Shown piece by piece: positions 1 through 11,099 of a stretch of DNA of 64,000 nt. A program made the translations under genes and the position numbers. The DNA is from Abelmoschus esculentus (lineage: Eukaryota > Streptophyta > Magnoliopsida > Malvales > Malvaceae). The DNA is taken from NCBI GenBank assembly GCA_035048815.1, contig JAUCBN010000035.1, positions 1,438,501-1,502,500 of the forward strand, given 5' to 3'. The notes beneath the pieces are model-generated. The model did no database searches. It saw only the letters and a list, made by a program, of their open reading frames with translations, and was not told the origin of the DNA. Position 1 is the first letter of the stretch, and each line of letters opens with the position of its first letter.

Positions 1-58
1 TATGATGTAAGAAATGGTCTAAGCAAAGAGAGAAGGAATTCATGGTAAAGATAAAAAC

Positions 59-2255
59 CTTTTCCCTCATAGGTGCACTCCAAGCATCAGTTCTGCCGGG
101 CCTTTGATCATGGCCTCCAGAAACAGGTACACCTGTTACTGGAACTGGCTGCCGGTTGATCAAAGGCTGTCTGATTTGCTGCCTTGGTGCAATGAACTCA
201 TCGTCACTGTCATAATCAGCAGGTGCATTGGCAGCCCTAACCATAAGGGCTAACAAGAAAATAAGAACCTGCAAGTTGAAGTTGATTTCGAACACAAACC
301 AGTTAAAGCTCAAGATAAACTATACCAGTTCAGATGATATTCTCAGAGAGAAATCAGTATCAGTATTAAGCTGATTCAAGGTCTTATTTTAATGCACAAG
401 AAATACCAATGAAATTCACTTTAGTTCAAAGCAATAAATATCAGAATTCAGCCATCGATTTCTATGCCGCCATCATCCAGCAGAAAAACAATGTCATAAA
501 AAAAATCACCGCCATTTTCGTTGATCTAAAGTACTATGAGATGCAATTCGTCAACTAACTTTTGCCTCGGTGAACCATAACCCAACAGTTTTCTCCATAT
601 GGAACTCCCCTAAGAGTTATCTAGGACTAAAATGATGTCATATGCAATCATCTTAACCATAATAAATACCGAAGAAACGGACATGCGGCACTCCAAACTT
701 AATCATATATCTTTTCGTATGGAGGATTTATTTGCAACAAATAGACATCCAAGACTACATTGTATCTACTCATAAGGATAAGAAAGCCCTGGACTCTTCT
801 GTGCATTGCTATCACAAAGAACCATATGTCCGAAAGCTAAATGACGCTACAGACAACAAATTACGAGGGCTGAGAATAAAGAATACAATTCTAAATGATT
901 GGGAATCAAAGACGAAAATCTTGTATTAGAAACCAACTTCAATTATTTAACCTCTATCAGTCTATCAGAATGTTGCTCGTTTTTTTTTTTGCATATGGAT
1001 GAATGTTATTGTTCATTAATGTTAAGTACTAATATTTAAGTTCTTAGTATTAGGATCGCATCACGTTACACTTACCTCTAACACCACAATTCCGAGAGCT
1101 ACCCATCTGACAATACTCCAATTTTCTTCCAGAAAATGATATATCATATCAAAGTATCCTGTTTTATCCATGGGAAGTTCCTAAAGAAATTAACCGTAAT
1201 TAGATAATCAAGCACACTAACTTCAGTTAAATAGAAGGGAAATGGGACCAAAAAGTAAGCAAAAGTTACATGTTTCCAGCTTTTGTCGAAGATTATGAAA
1301 GCTGCACATCCCAGCTCCACCAAGATCAACAGAAACACCAGCAATGAATACTAGGTTGCCTTAAGGAAATCAATCATCATGAAAGAGAAGAAAAATTATC
1401 GGGATAAAAATAAAATCAAGAACTACTAGATTATAGTTTTGTTAGGATGTTACATTGTATCTATGTCCAAATTACCACAGTCGAAAATATCGAACAGATA
1501 ATTAGGATACACAAGACAAACAACATAAATTCCGAGTTGAAGCTCCTATACAACCACAACAAGATATAACAAAGAGAACCACTCCTACTCCAATAAATAA
1601 ATATATAAACCTGCAAAATAGAGATTGAAAAGTTAAAACACTCGAAAACGTGCAGAAGATTCTTCGCCAATACACATGACCATGAAAAAAACAAATGGTT
1701 AACATGCTACGAACTAGAAAACATAACATGTGACAGAAGACGAGACACAAATTACAGCTGCTCAAGCTCCAGCTTAGCCCTTGAGCTTTGAACCAAGATT
1801 TTCCCAATCCGAACCCAAAGTTATCCGGGGCACTTGGAAGCCGATTTCATTCAAGACGGTATGACTCAAATCCAAGCACATCGTGAAAAGTTATAGTACA
1901 TGGGAAAATATCACAAATGCTACATGAACACATTTTTAATTCAACTAATACAATCATTACTAAACTAACAAGGAAATAAGAAGTAGCAATATCAAGCAAA
2001 TGACAAAAACTAATACCATTCTTTTGGGAGATGATCATAAATATCAGACGAAGCAGACACTGCCATGAGCATGGACCGACCAAGCTGTATCAAATTCTGA
2101 TCATGGCCAACGGGCGACAAGAGGGTGGGAACATCAGCATCTCTTTGGTACTCAATAAACAAATAGATCCCATATCCAACCATTGCCAAACCAGAAACAG
2201 TCATCAAAAAGTTCAAGAGCTTCAACAAGCATTCCAAGCATCCTCTACAAGCCAT
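59..2255 (-). CDS. TOM2A: TOM2A-like tetraspanin, 3' end cut by window edge
   Basis: Four-transmembrane protein of the tetraspanin family, closest in my recollection to TOBAMOVIRUS MULTIPLICATION 2A, a tonoplast host protein that partners TOM1. Coding exons read on the minus strand are 2017-2255, 1511-1610, 1270-1350, 1076-1180 and 59-268; all join in frame. The ATG at 2253-2255 gives MACRGCLECLLKLLNF, followed by a membrane segment, the loop motif HLPKEW across the first junction, a second membrane helix with ISCCGC, a third (LVFLLILVELGCAAF) and a fourth after NWSIVRWVALG. The cytosolic tail is rich in Gln, Arg and Pro (RQQIRQPLINRQ) and ends at MREK, where a donor GT at 57-58 shows that at least one more exon lies left of the window. 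A donor at about 2611-2618 suggests a 5'UTR intron upstream of the ATG. Family assignment is firm; orthology to TOM2A rather than another TET protein is likely. Confidence 0.88.
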
Positions 2256-2719
2256 TCTCAATAATTATCTTTGTCGACCCTCTCTATTACAGTTTTAAAA
2301 AGTACCCTGTTTCACCAACTTGTTCAAAAATAAATTAAAAAATATATATATCAGGAAAAAGGTAGACTCTTTTATATACAGAAAGTATACATTTTTTTAT
2401 ATTATAAATTTCCAGAGACCACTGAAATGTATATAATTCTTAAAAAAATGGGTTCCCTGAATTCTTGATATCGCCCCCCAAGCAATTTTTATACAAAATC
2501 ATCTCATTTATGCAATAATCTTTACAAGTAAACTAAATAAATAAAAAACAATCCAATGGGATAATGTGTATAATTTCTAGCTAAGATCTCACAAACCAAA
2601 AGAAATGAACCAATCACTTACAATTTTCGGCTGAGGATTTCGATTTCAAGCTTGGGTTTGTGAAAGAAGAGAGGAAGAGACTCGATAGGGAAAGAGTGAA
2701 AAAGAAGCCTTTTTTTATC

Positions 2720-3250
2720 AAAGTTTTGGTATTTCCTTTTTTCGCCATTATTGCCCTTTCGGTTAAAGCTGTTGGGTTGCTAAAATTAGGATTAATCGTA
2801 CTAAAAGTTCCTAAATTATATGTTAAATTTTAAGTTGGTCTTCACATTTCTGAACGTTCTGATTTCATCCTAGAATTAAAATATTATTCCGGTTAAATTT
2901 TAAGTGCACAAAGGTCATTATCAAAAAAATTAAGTAGGTCTCGAGTTTGAGGCGTTATGTATATAAAAAATTATTATAAGATTCATCCATCAAAATCAGG
3001 TATATAACGCGAATCAATTTATATTAATCACAGCAAAATATTAAAAACCCAGAAAAAAAAATACATGGGTTCACCAATAAATGTTGAAATCTTTGAATTC
3101 TAAAAATATTGAACTATAAAATAGACATTAATCGGAAGACAAATTGCATAAGTGGTCATTTTTAATGGTGGAAACTCTCACTCGGGTCCTACAGATATTC
3201 GAACTTTAGAGAATATATTATTGCGGATTTAATTCAAAGGTATGTTGAAA
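2720..3250. other. AT-rich intergenic gap, no gene seen
   Basis: This spacer lies between the 5' end of the TOM2A-like gene and the 3' end of the purine permease gene. It contains AT-rich sequence with phrases such as 'aagttggtc' and 'ttaaattttaagt' that look like decayed MITE arms, but I cannot define element ends. No open frame or RNA gene is visible. Confidence 0.5.
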
Positions 3251-3253
3251 TCC

Positions 3254-4584
3254 CTATACCTGATCTGTAATTCCTAAAGAAACTCCATTGGAATTTTCCC
3301 TTTTTGACTTGGAATCATCCAAATAGTGTTGATAAATGTAGGAAAGGAAGCCCCAAATGGCCAAAACCATGGCCATGGCCTTAACACCATCCATCTTATC
3401 ATGGAAGAATATCACAGCAAGAATGGGGATAACAGGCAAACTCAATGTACTAATCACATTAGAGAACAAAGATGACACTTCAAAGACTAATCCCAGTAAG
3501 CCTATCGACGAGATCTGCCATGTCACCGCCGTGAAAATCAGGGTCATCAGATAAGATACCTTCCCTTCTACGTATTCCTCCATTTCCTTGGACAAACCCT
3601 TCCATTCTCCGCTCGCGAATAACCCGACGACGCACCCGCAGGTGGCTACGAAAGAAGGGTAGATTTGCATATCCAGGACTGCAGAGAAGGTATCCCTTTT
3701 AATAACCTTTTCGAATGACAATTGCACGAGTGAAAGATATAGAGAGTAGACCGCCGATGCCCCGATGGTGCATAAGAATCCGATCGCATACTTCCCTCTC
3801 GAGACAGTTGAGGTGTTCTCGGAGTCTGAATTGACTGCTAGGAGGGCAGCTGAGATGGTGAGTAAGATAACAGAATTGAGTATGAAAGGAGTGAACTTTT
3901 GGGAGTTAAGGAAGAAGGAAAATACGGCATTGAAGGCCAATTGAGTCGCGCAGAGCAGCGAATACGTCGATACCGGGACGTACAGAAGGCCATACGAGTA
4001 CATCATGTTATCTCCCGTCAAGAGTAAACCGAAACCAAAGTAGAGTAATACAAGGGTCGAAATCGCCGGTTGCCTTGCAATGAAAGAAACCCCAACATGA
4101 GCTGACTTAGTGAATGGTGAAGAGAAATAAAACCAGAGAGGGAGTAAAATTGGGAAGCCAGCTGATTGAACAAACGTTGCCATCCATTTACTGTTCCCTC
4201 CCTTGTCATAATACAATCTTCCGAGCAAAGTAGCCGCGGATTGGCCGGCGATAAGAAAAACAATATAACATATCACACGAATCCACCATCTGTAATGCTT
4301 GAATCTTGAAGATTGAGGCTGATTTGTTGAAGAAATCTCCTTATCTTGATCCGGGATATGAACTATAACATAAAACATAATATAACACAGTAAATTTTAA
4401 GAAATTTGCAGATAACAAAAGTCACTACATAAACAGCTCCCTAAAACGAGGTCGGACCTAACTCGACTTTAGACTTAATCGGAATTCTTATGACTACCGA
4501 ATACCGGAGACTCGAGAAAAATAAGAAATTTACTTAGCACTAACCTCTTGTTTGCAGTTCAACACCCCTTTGAGGCTCCTCCAT
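3254..4584 (-). CDS. purine permease (PUP family) transporter
   Basis: Plant purine permease of the drug/metabolite transporter superfamily, predicted to move purines, cytokinins or related alkaloids across membranes with protons. Exon 1 is 4545-4584 (start MEEPQRGVELQTR) and exon 2 is 3254-4362; the splice is phase 1 and yields 382 residues, normal for the family. The in-frame ATG at 4378 lies inside the intron (before the acceptor at 4363-4364) and is not the start. About ten hydrophobic helices follow the short soluble head, beginning at WWIRVICYIVFLIAG. Family signatures seen are GQSAATLLGRLYYDKGG, FVQSAGFPILLPLWF, YGLLYVPVSTYSLLCATQLA, and near the C-terminus VFEVSSLFSNVISTLSLPV with VAVIFFHDKM-like text. 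The C-terminus KSKRENSNG is hydrophilic. The exact subgroup (PUP10/11/21-like) is a guess, and the substrate cannot be read from sequence. Confidence 0.9.
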
Positions 4585-4599
4585 GAAGGTACTGCAGAT

Positions 4600-5210
4600 T
4601 ATGATAAAAACCACAGTGGGAAAACAAAGAGGAACAGTAGACAGATTTTTATCAGAGATTTTGCATGAGACCAAAACCCTTTTAAGCTGATGTGATAATG
4701 TTCAAACTTCAAATCATTGATATGTTGGACGGTAAAGACAAGTTGAAAGACGGGGTTTTCTTGTTTTGTTTTGCTTATAAATAGCAAGTTGTCTGAACTT
4801 GCAAGTTGAAAATAAAGACTATGGATTCATATACATATAAGTCAATATTGTGCTAATTTTTCAATTAATTTTTGGTCTAAGTCGGCAACTATGCTTTGAA
4901 AAATTAAGATAATGAAAAAGAGAAAATATCTCAAGCATAATAATTTTTAATTTTTAAATAATTCTACCCAAATTTTAATTAAAATTCTTAAATTTTAAAT
5001 ATGTAAACTTATATAGTATACTTAGTTTATTTCGAAAGGCAAAACCCGTCCTCTTCTGTCCTTCCTGCGCTGCTAATTTCAAGCTCAGCTCTTTCTCTTC
5101 GATTCTGCTTAGTTTCAAGGTAAGGGCAAGCTTAATTCTTTGTTTTATTGTTAATTGTGAATGGGATCTTTCCATTTTCCACTCTTTTAAAACCATTTCT
5201 ATTTTCTACC
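4600..5210. other. promoter/intergenic region of the purine permease gene
   Basis: The spacer separates the purine permease start (minus) from the PPR relic (plus). Around 4775-4785 there is 'gcttataaatagc', a TATA-like string about 190 bases upstream of the permease ATG; it reads as a TATA motif better on the plus strand, so its role is uncertain. Otherwise AT-rich with no gene. Confidence 0.4.
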
Positions 5211-5211
5211 C

Positions 5212-6716
5212 ATGTCCAAGCTTTTAAGCAAGAACTCAATTCCTAAGGGAAACCCAAAAAAGTATGATCTTTTAGATAATGTTGATGATGCTTTGGTTTT
5301 CTTTAATCAGATGATTGAAAAGTACCCAAAGCCTTGAATTGTGGAATTCACTAAACTATTAGCAGCCATTGTTAGGATGAAACATTACCATGACGCTTTT
5401 CCTTTGAGCATCTTGATTAACTGGTTTTGTCAATTAGGTCGAATCGGTTTCGGGTTGTCTGTTTGGAGGGAAATGATGAAGTTTTGTGTTGAACCTAATG
5501 TGTGACTTTTTCCACTTTGATTTAATGGATTTTGCAAACATAGTAAGTTTCTGAGGCTGTGAGTGAGTTTGATGAAATGGCCGAAATGGGGTATAAACCT
5601 GGTTTGATATTGTTTACACTACAATACTTAATGGATTGTGTAAGATCGGCAATACCGATAAAGGTGTTAGGTTTTTACAGATGATGGAAGAAGAGATTTT
5701 GAACCAAATGTTGTAGCACATGACACTGTCATTGACTGTTTTTGTAAGAATGGGTTGTTGAATGATGCTCTTGATCTCTTCTCGGAATTGAAGGTAAAGG
5801 GCAATCGATCGAATATCATTATTCACAGTTGCTTAATTCATGCTATGTGTAATTTGGACCGGACTAATGAGGTCGTAGGGCTTTAGAATGAAATGAGGGA
5901 GAACAATATTCCACTTGATGTATATTGCAAGAATGATAGGTTTTCTGAAGCTATGGATACCATTGACGCAGTTAGAAAGCAAGGCATTGAGCTTGATGTT
6001 GTCACGTATAATATAATGGTTGATGCTTATTGCAAGGAGGGAATGGTTTCCAAAGCTGAAGATATTGTTTCCACGATGAGAAAGCAAGACATTGAGCCTA
6101 ATGATGTTACCTATAATGCATTGATAGATGGTCATTGCTTGAAGAAGGAAATGGATAAAGCTATAGGAGTATTTCAGTTGATGATTAAGAATGGTTGTGC
6201 ATCTAATGTACGTAGTTACAACATCTTGATCCATGGATATTGCAAAGCTGAAAGGTTAGACGAAGCAATGGAAGTCTTTCATGCAATATCTCGAATGGGA
6301 CCAACCCCGGATAGTGTCACATACAACACTCTAGTGCAAGGTATTTGTCAATTAGTAAGGGTTTCTGCTGTATGTGGACTTCTGAGGGAGATCCTTGCTT
6401 CTGGACTAGCTCCATGTCGAGTGACCTGTTTGATTTTATTGGATGGCTTATGCAAAAGTGGTAAACTTAAAGAAGCATTGATTTTTTTTCAAGCAGTGAG
6501 GGATTGCCAGATGAAGCATACCTTAGGAGCTTAGGAGATGATGATTGTTTGCTTGATAGCTGCTCTTATAATGTAATGATCCAGGAGCTTTTCCGAAACA
6601 ACCGTATATCACAGGCAACCGAACTTCTTGCAGAAACGGTCGGTAAGGGCTTTTCTGCAAACTTTAATGTGGTTTACTTGAACTTTTACTTGTTCTGTTG
6701 TATTCTATCATGTTAA
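5212..6716 (+). pseudogene. degenerate P-class PPR gene (Rf-like)
   Basis: Remnant of a pentatricopeptide repeat gene, a family of organelle RNA-binding proteins. An ATG at 5212 starts MSKLLSKNSIPKGNPKKYDL and DNVDDALVFFNQMIEKYPKP, typical of the head of restorer-of-fertility-like P-class proteins, but a TGA at 5335-5337 ends that frame. Reading continues in frame (FTKLLAAIVRMKHYHDAF, LINWFCQLGRIGFGLSV) through another TGA near 5502, then frame changes occur between 5580 and 5890. From 5893 to 6534 one frame is open for 213 residues with consecutive 35-residue repeats (VVTYNIMVDAYCKEGMVSKA, VTYNALIDGHCLKKEMDKA, VRSYNILIHGYCKAERLDEA, VTYNTLVQGICQL). A final frameshift moves the C-terminal repeat to the 6504-6716 frame (SYNVMIQELFRNNRISQATE). 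Several independent stops and shifts make a functional protein unlikely. No plausible mitochondrial transit peptide was resolved. Confidence 0.88.
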
Positions 6717-7080
6717 GTTTGGTGAATCTAGTACTAACTACTGGCATAGGCTCAATGATGGAAAGATATAGTTTGAGGTTTCCAACTTCAGTTTACTTCT
6801 GCCTGTATACTATACCATGATTCCAGACTCCAGCTTGAAGTTCTGCATTGTTTTGAAGACAGGTTATATATTCAACAGCAAGCATTGTGCGATCGAGTTT
6901 TCTCGTAACGGTTGGTTCTAAACGACGACAAGCCGGATAAAGTTGCCGGACCCTTGACATGTAAGTATATACTCCTAGTATTGTTAATACATGACAATGT
7001 TGTATATGTTTCTGAATACTGATATATGAACAAAACATTAGTGACCCTTATTTTCTGATAAAAAATACATGCTGTCTACG

Positions 7081-7190
7081 ATCAGAGTGGCACGACGGAA
7101 GCGTGGTGAGCCCATAACCCGCAAGTCTTTTGTAGTGGTGGAGTCTGGACCGTATCGAAACTAGCTTGGCCCAATCCCAGTAGGGTCTGC
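7081..7190 (+). pseudogene. initiator tRNA-Met-like relic (pseudo-tRNA or SINE head)
   Basis: The first 47 bases, from ATCAGAGTGG through GCGTGGTGAGCCCATAACCC to about 7127, follow the 5' half of plant initiator tRNA-Met, including the CAT anticodon flanked by 'ccCATaaccc'. An A-box-like TGGCACGACGG is present. The 3' half is not intact: about 22 unrelated bases (ttttgtagtggtggagtctg) separate it from a B-box-like 'gtatcgaaacta', and the acceptor stem does not pair with the 5' end. It is therefore a degenerate tRNA copy, or the tRNA-derived head of a SINE whose body would lie in 7190-7370. I favour a relic over a working tRNA. Confidence 0.6.
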
Positions 7191-7199
7191 CGGAGCTTT

Positions 7200-9140
7200 G
7201 ATATCAAATGATTATCGAATTTAAATTATTTAAGAAAATATCATCTTTTATCATGAAAATTATTTAATATTTTAGCGGAGTTTTATTAATTGAGGGTTAA
7301 GAATCTCAATTATTCGTTCAATGTAGTAATTAGTAATGGGGAGGGATGCCATGCCACCTTAAACAGATACAAAAACCCCTACAATACAATAATAATTAGT
7401 ATTTTTTTTCCTTTTGAAAATAATAATATAATATAACAAAGGAATTACACGTGGGATTAAACGATTGTTACACGTGGGATTAAACGATTGTTACACGTGG
7501 GTAAGCATCTGCTGGATTGCCTTGTAGTTTGTGCTAGAAACAGAATCAGATCTTTTACTCCCACCATAAGTCATTTGTTTATGCACACGTGTCAATAGTT
7601 GAAGCAGCCAACATGCTCCATTCTTTCTAGAACGTGTTCGTCTAACGCTGCTGCCTTATTTATTTTCTTAAAAAATATTAATTAATGTATTTTACAATAA
7701 ATAATAGATTAAAATATATTTAAAATTACTCAATTATATATTTAATTATAAATACTTTTATTTTAAATTTATTTAATTAAATTTTTGTTATTTTATTATT
7801 AAAATTTATGCATTATATATTATAATTATTTTATATTCTATCAATTTAATTTTTATATTCAAAATGTAATAGAGTAAAATATTGACCTGACCTAATTTGA
7901 GGCTAACAATGTAATTTTCTTTAATTTTATGGATATTTATAATAATTTTTTAAATCTATATAATAATTAGATCTTTAAAATTAAATTCTATTTACATTTT
8001 AGTTCTTAATTTTTTATAATCAAATCCCATAAAATTAAATTTTTAACAATTTGGTTCCTAAATTTTTTTATATAGGTTAAGTTGGGTCACGAACGAGTAT
8101 AGGTTGTTCATTTGGGGTCGGTTTTTATAAAAATAAATAAATTTAAGTTGGAATTTAGGGTAATATTTTTTAGTCGGGTTTTAAAAACTCAACTCAAATC
8201 ATGTTCATCTCTAAATAAAATTAGAACGTCAAAAAGAAAATAAGATATTAAATATTTAAGCATATCAAATCTCATGTCTAATCGTATATTATACTAACGA
8301 CATGCCAATTAAACTAAATCCGATCAATGCTTTAATGGTATTTTTTTGTTGTCCTCTCCATTCTTTAAGGCTTTGTCGTGACTAATCTTGACTTATCCGC
8401 TTCGTACACTTAATTTTGATAAACGAGTCTCCTGACTTTTTTTTTTGCCTATACAAGCCTCAGACTTAATGACTGCCTGAGCGATATCAAGTTATTTATA
8501 ACTTAAACCAACCCGTTAATTTTTAACGATACATTTAATAAATTGTTTCGATATAAATAATCTCGATACGATTGATCATTATAAAAAAAAATTAAACGTT
8601 TAATTATATCTAATCTTACATTTTTTGTCTTAAAAGTAAAAGAAGCAAGCATTGATTAAATTGTAATATTACTTTAATCAACCTTGGGTTCGATTAGTCC
8701 AACGTTCAATGCATATGGACTTCCTACCAAATAAGCAAAGTTGAAACCAACACTAAAGATATAGTTCGATTTAACAGAATATTTGTTGTGCAAGAAAACA
8801 AAAAGAATCAAATTAGGTAGACCACTAATCTAGGTCATGGTTCCAATAAATCTAGGGGTACTAACAGATCCAAGGAATCAAAAATATATAAACAAATGAA
8901 ATCTAACATTTCCTTGAACATCTACATCAATGGGTCACAACATGTAAAAAATGTCACAAATGATGAGGTGGGTCTGATTAGATGTTAAAATATTATTATA
9001 TTAATTTGAGAAATTTTAAATTTTATACATTAAAATGGTCTAAAAATTTGAAGGGTCCATTTCATATATTAAGCCAATAAAAGTGGGATATACAACAAAT
9101 TTGTTGTTATAAGGTAAGATTAAGAACAATGACGGATGCT
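7200..9140. other. AT-rich intergenic region
   Basis: Long non-coding stretch. It holds the triple G-box repeat (separate entry) and, around 8080-8210, a fragment with 'gttgggtcacgaacg' and 'tcgggttttaaaaactcaact' that resembles a dispersed repeat also seen near 11640 and 16150. From 7660 onward base composition is extremely AT-rich. No supported gene. Confidence 0.5.
7448..7499. promoter_or_regulatory. three G-boxes in a 23-bp tandem repeat
   Basis: CACGTG occurs at 7448-7453, 7471-7476 and 7494-7499, each embedded in CACGTGGG and separated by an identical 'attaaacgattgtta' spacer. The repeat unit is 23 bases, present 2.3 times without mismatch. CACGTGG is the core bound by plant bZIP/bHLH factors (ABRE/G-box). 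No intact gene lies within 7 kb on the plus side, and the PPR relic ends about 700 bases upstream, so the target gene is unknown or absent. Confidence 0.6.
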
Positions 9141-9141
9141 C

Positions 9142-10012
9142 TTAGGGTGTGTTTGGATGAAAGAAATAATTGTTATTGATAAGAATAATTTTTTAAAATT
9201 ATTTATCTATATTTGGTTGATGTAAATTTTTATTACATGATAATACTAAGTTTTTTAAAATAACGTATTTTCATAGTTTTATCAGGAATATCATTTCCTC
9301 ACTTTTCTTTGATATTAAACAAATTCTGATGTTTAGGACAAAAGTACCTTAAAATAATAAGTTATTTTTTATTTACATCCTCTTTTTTTTTATTTGGTTT
9401 ATCAAATCACATAATTAAAAACTTAACCACTTATTTACGGGTTTTATTTTTTTTATTAAAGAAAAATTTAGATGGAACTATTTATAGGTTTATAATTTGC
9501 ATACTGTAAATATATTTTACCTACATATGTATATTGGTTCAAATAAGTCTATTCTAAAATCTGAATACGTACGTAGGTATAAAAGATTAAAAAATTCAAA
9601 ATTGCAAGCCATATTACCTATACAGATAAACCTTGTTGAAATTATGTTTAAAATCCACAATAATTTTTACTTTTTAAACTCAACTCTATACTATTATTTT
9701 TTTTATAAATATAGTATTTATAAAAATTATTTAAAAAATAAATTTTTAATATTAATTATATTAAATAAAAAATTTTCTATGAATTTTATAAAAGTTTAAC
9801 TGGTTAGAAATAAAATATAGCATAGGGACAGTTTTGTAGAAATTACTTTCAAGTAATTTTATACCCTCAACCAAATACTGTCAACTTATATTTCTATCCA
9901 ACAAGCCAAACAAGGTAATCTAATATTCCTAGTAATATAGCAAGTAATCTTATATTATAATGATTTTATTCCCAAAGATAATCTTATATTCCGTAAACCA
10001 AACATATCCTTA
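9142..10012. mobile_element. Harbinger/Tourist-like MITE with TTA target duplication
   Basis: An 865-base element (9145-10009) flanked by the trinucleotide TTA on both sides. The left end is GGGTGTGTTTGGATGAAAG and the right end, reverse complemented, is GGATATGTTTGGTTTACGG. Such GGGTNTGTTTGG termini with TTA duplications are typical of PIF/Harbinger non-autonomous elements. The inner part is AT-rich; the only open frame (9497-9799) is low-complexity Lys/Asn/Ile/Tyr text and not a transposase. Confidence 0.65.
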
Positions 10013-10263
10013 AAAAGGTGTATTTTTAATAAAATAAATCTATTTTAAAATAAATATATATAAATTAAATTAGTGGAATAATTTAGTCTTCCCCTTATAA
10101 ATGCATAAAAAAGTCCTACCAAATAATGTAACCTCCATAAATGACCATTCAATTCCATTGACCGATTGAGTAGGACACATTTAATATTTAATTTTAAATA
10201 TCAATTCATTTCTTCTGTAGGGTCCAGAAAGAAACTCAAATTAAATGAAATACAAAGTTACAT

Positions 10264-11010
10264 TTTAATTTAGGTATAAAGATAATTTTAACCTTTAACG
10301 TTTATAGTTTTTATCGTTTTGGTTTTTATTTTTTTTTGGATAAATTTAGCCCTTAATCTATATCTTTTTGATAAATAGCTTATTTTTTAACTAATTTGAT
10401 GATTGGATCGTTAAAAATTTAACGATGATATATATAGAATATAATTTTAAATGATATAGAATATAACCTATCAAATACATATATATATAGAATATAATTT
10501 TATTCCAATATAAAATATAAAACAAATAAAATTCAAATAAAATACTAAAAATTAATTAATTCTAAAATAAAAAAAAAATTATTAAATATTCTTAACCATA
10601 ACTACGATAGAATCAAAATCTCATCTTAAAAAATATAAACACAATTCGAATAAGATTTTGATTTTATCGTAGTTAGGGTTAAGAATGTTTAATAATCTTA
10701 TATTTTAGAATTAATTAATTTTTAATATTTTATTTGAATTTTAATTATTTTATATTTTATATTTGAATAAAATTATATTCTATATATATGTATTTGATAG
10801 GTTACATGCCATGTCACTTAAAATTATATTCCATATATATATGTATCATCGTTAAATTTTTAACGGTCCAGTCATCAATCTAGTTAAAAATAAGATATTT
10901 GTTAAAAAGATATAGGTTAAGGGCTAAATTTATCCCAAAAAAAAATAAAAGCCAAAACGCCAAAAACTATAAACGTTAAGGGTTAAAATTATCTTTATGA
11001 CTTTAATTTA
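10264..11010. mobile_element. 745-bp foldback element (long hairpin)
   Basis: Two arms of roughly 360 bases form a near-perfect inverted repeat around a short centre at about 10626-10655. Matching landmarks are 'cgtttatagtttttatcg' (left, 10299) with its complement 'aaaactataaacgtt' (right, 10962), 'ggataaatttagccctt' with 'aagggctaaatttatccc', 'gatcgttaaaaatttaacg' with 'cgttaaatttttaacgg', and 'actacgatagaatcaaaatc' with 'gattttgattttatcgtag'. No coding capacity. It is a MITE or foldback transposon; a transcript across it would fold into a long double strand. Confidence 0.8.
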
Positions 11011-11099
11011 TAATTATGTAAAAAAATAAAACAATTTATATTTAAATTTAATATTTATTCAAATTAAACATTACAAAATATAATAGGACGATCCATATA

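Noticed and set aside
5833..6234. 133-residue frame antisense to the PPR relic
   Set aside because: Shadow of the PPR repeats; the plus strand explains the sequence fully.
9497..9799. 100-residue frame inside the Harbinger-like MITE
   Set aside because: Composition is only what A/T-rich DNA gives (Lys, Asn, Ile, Tyr, Phe); no transposase motif.
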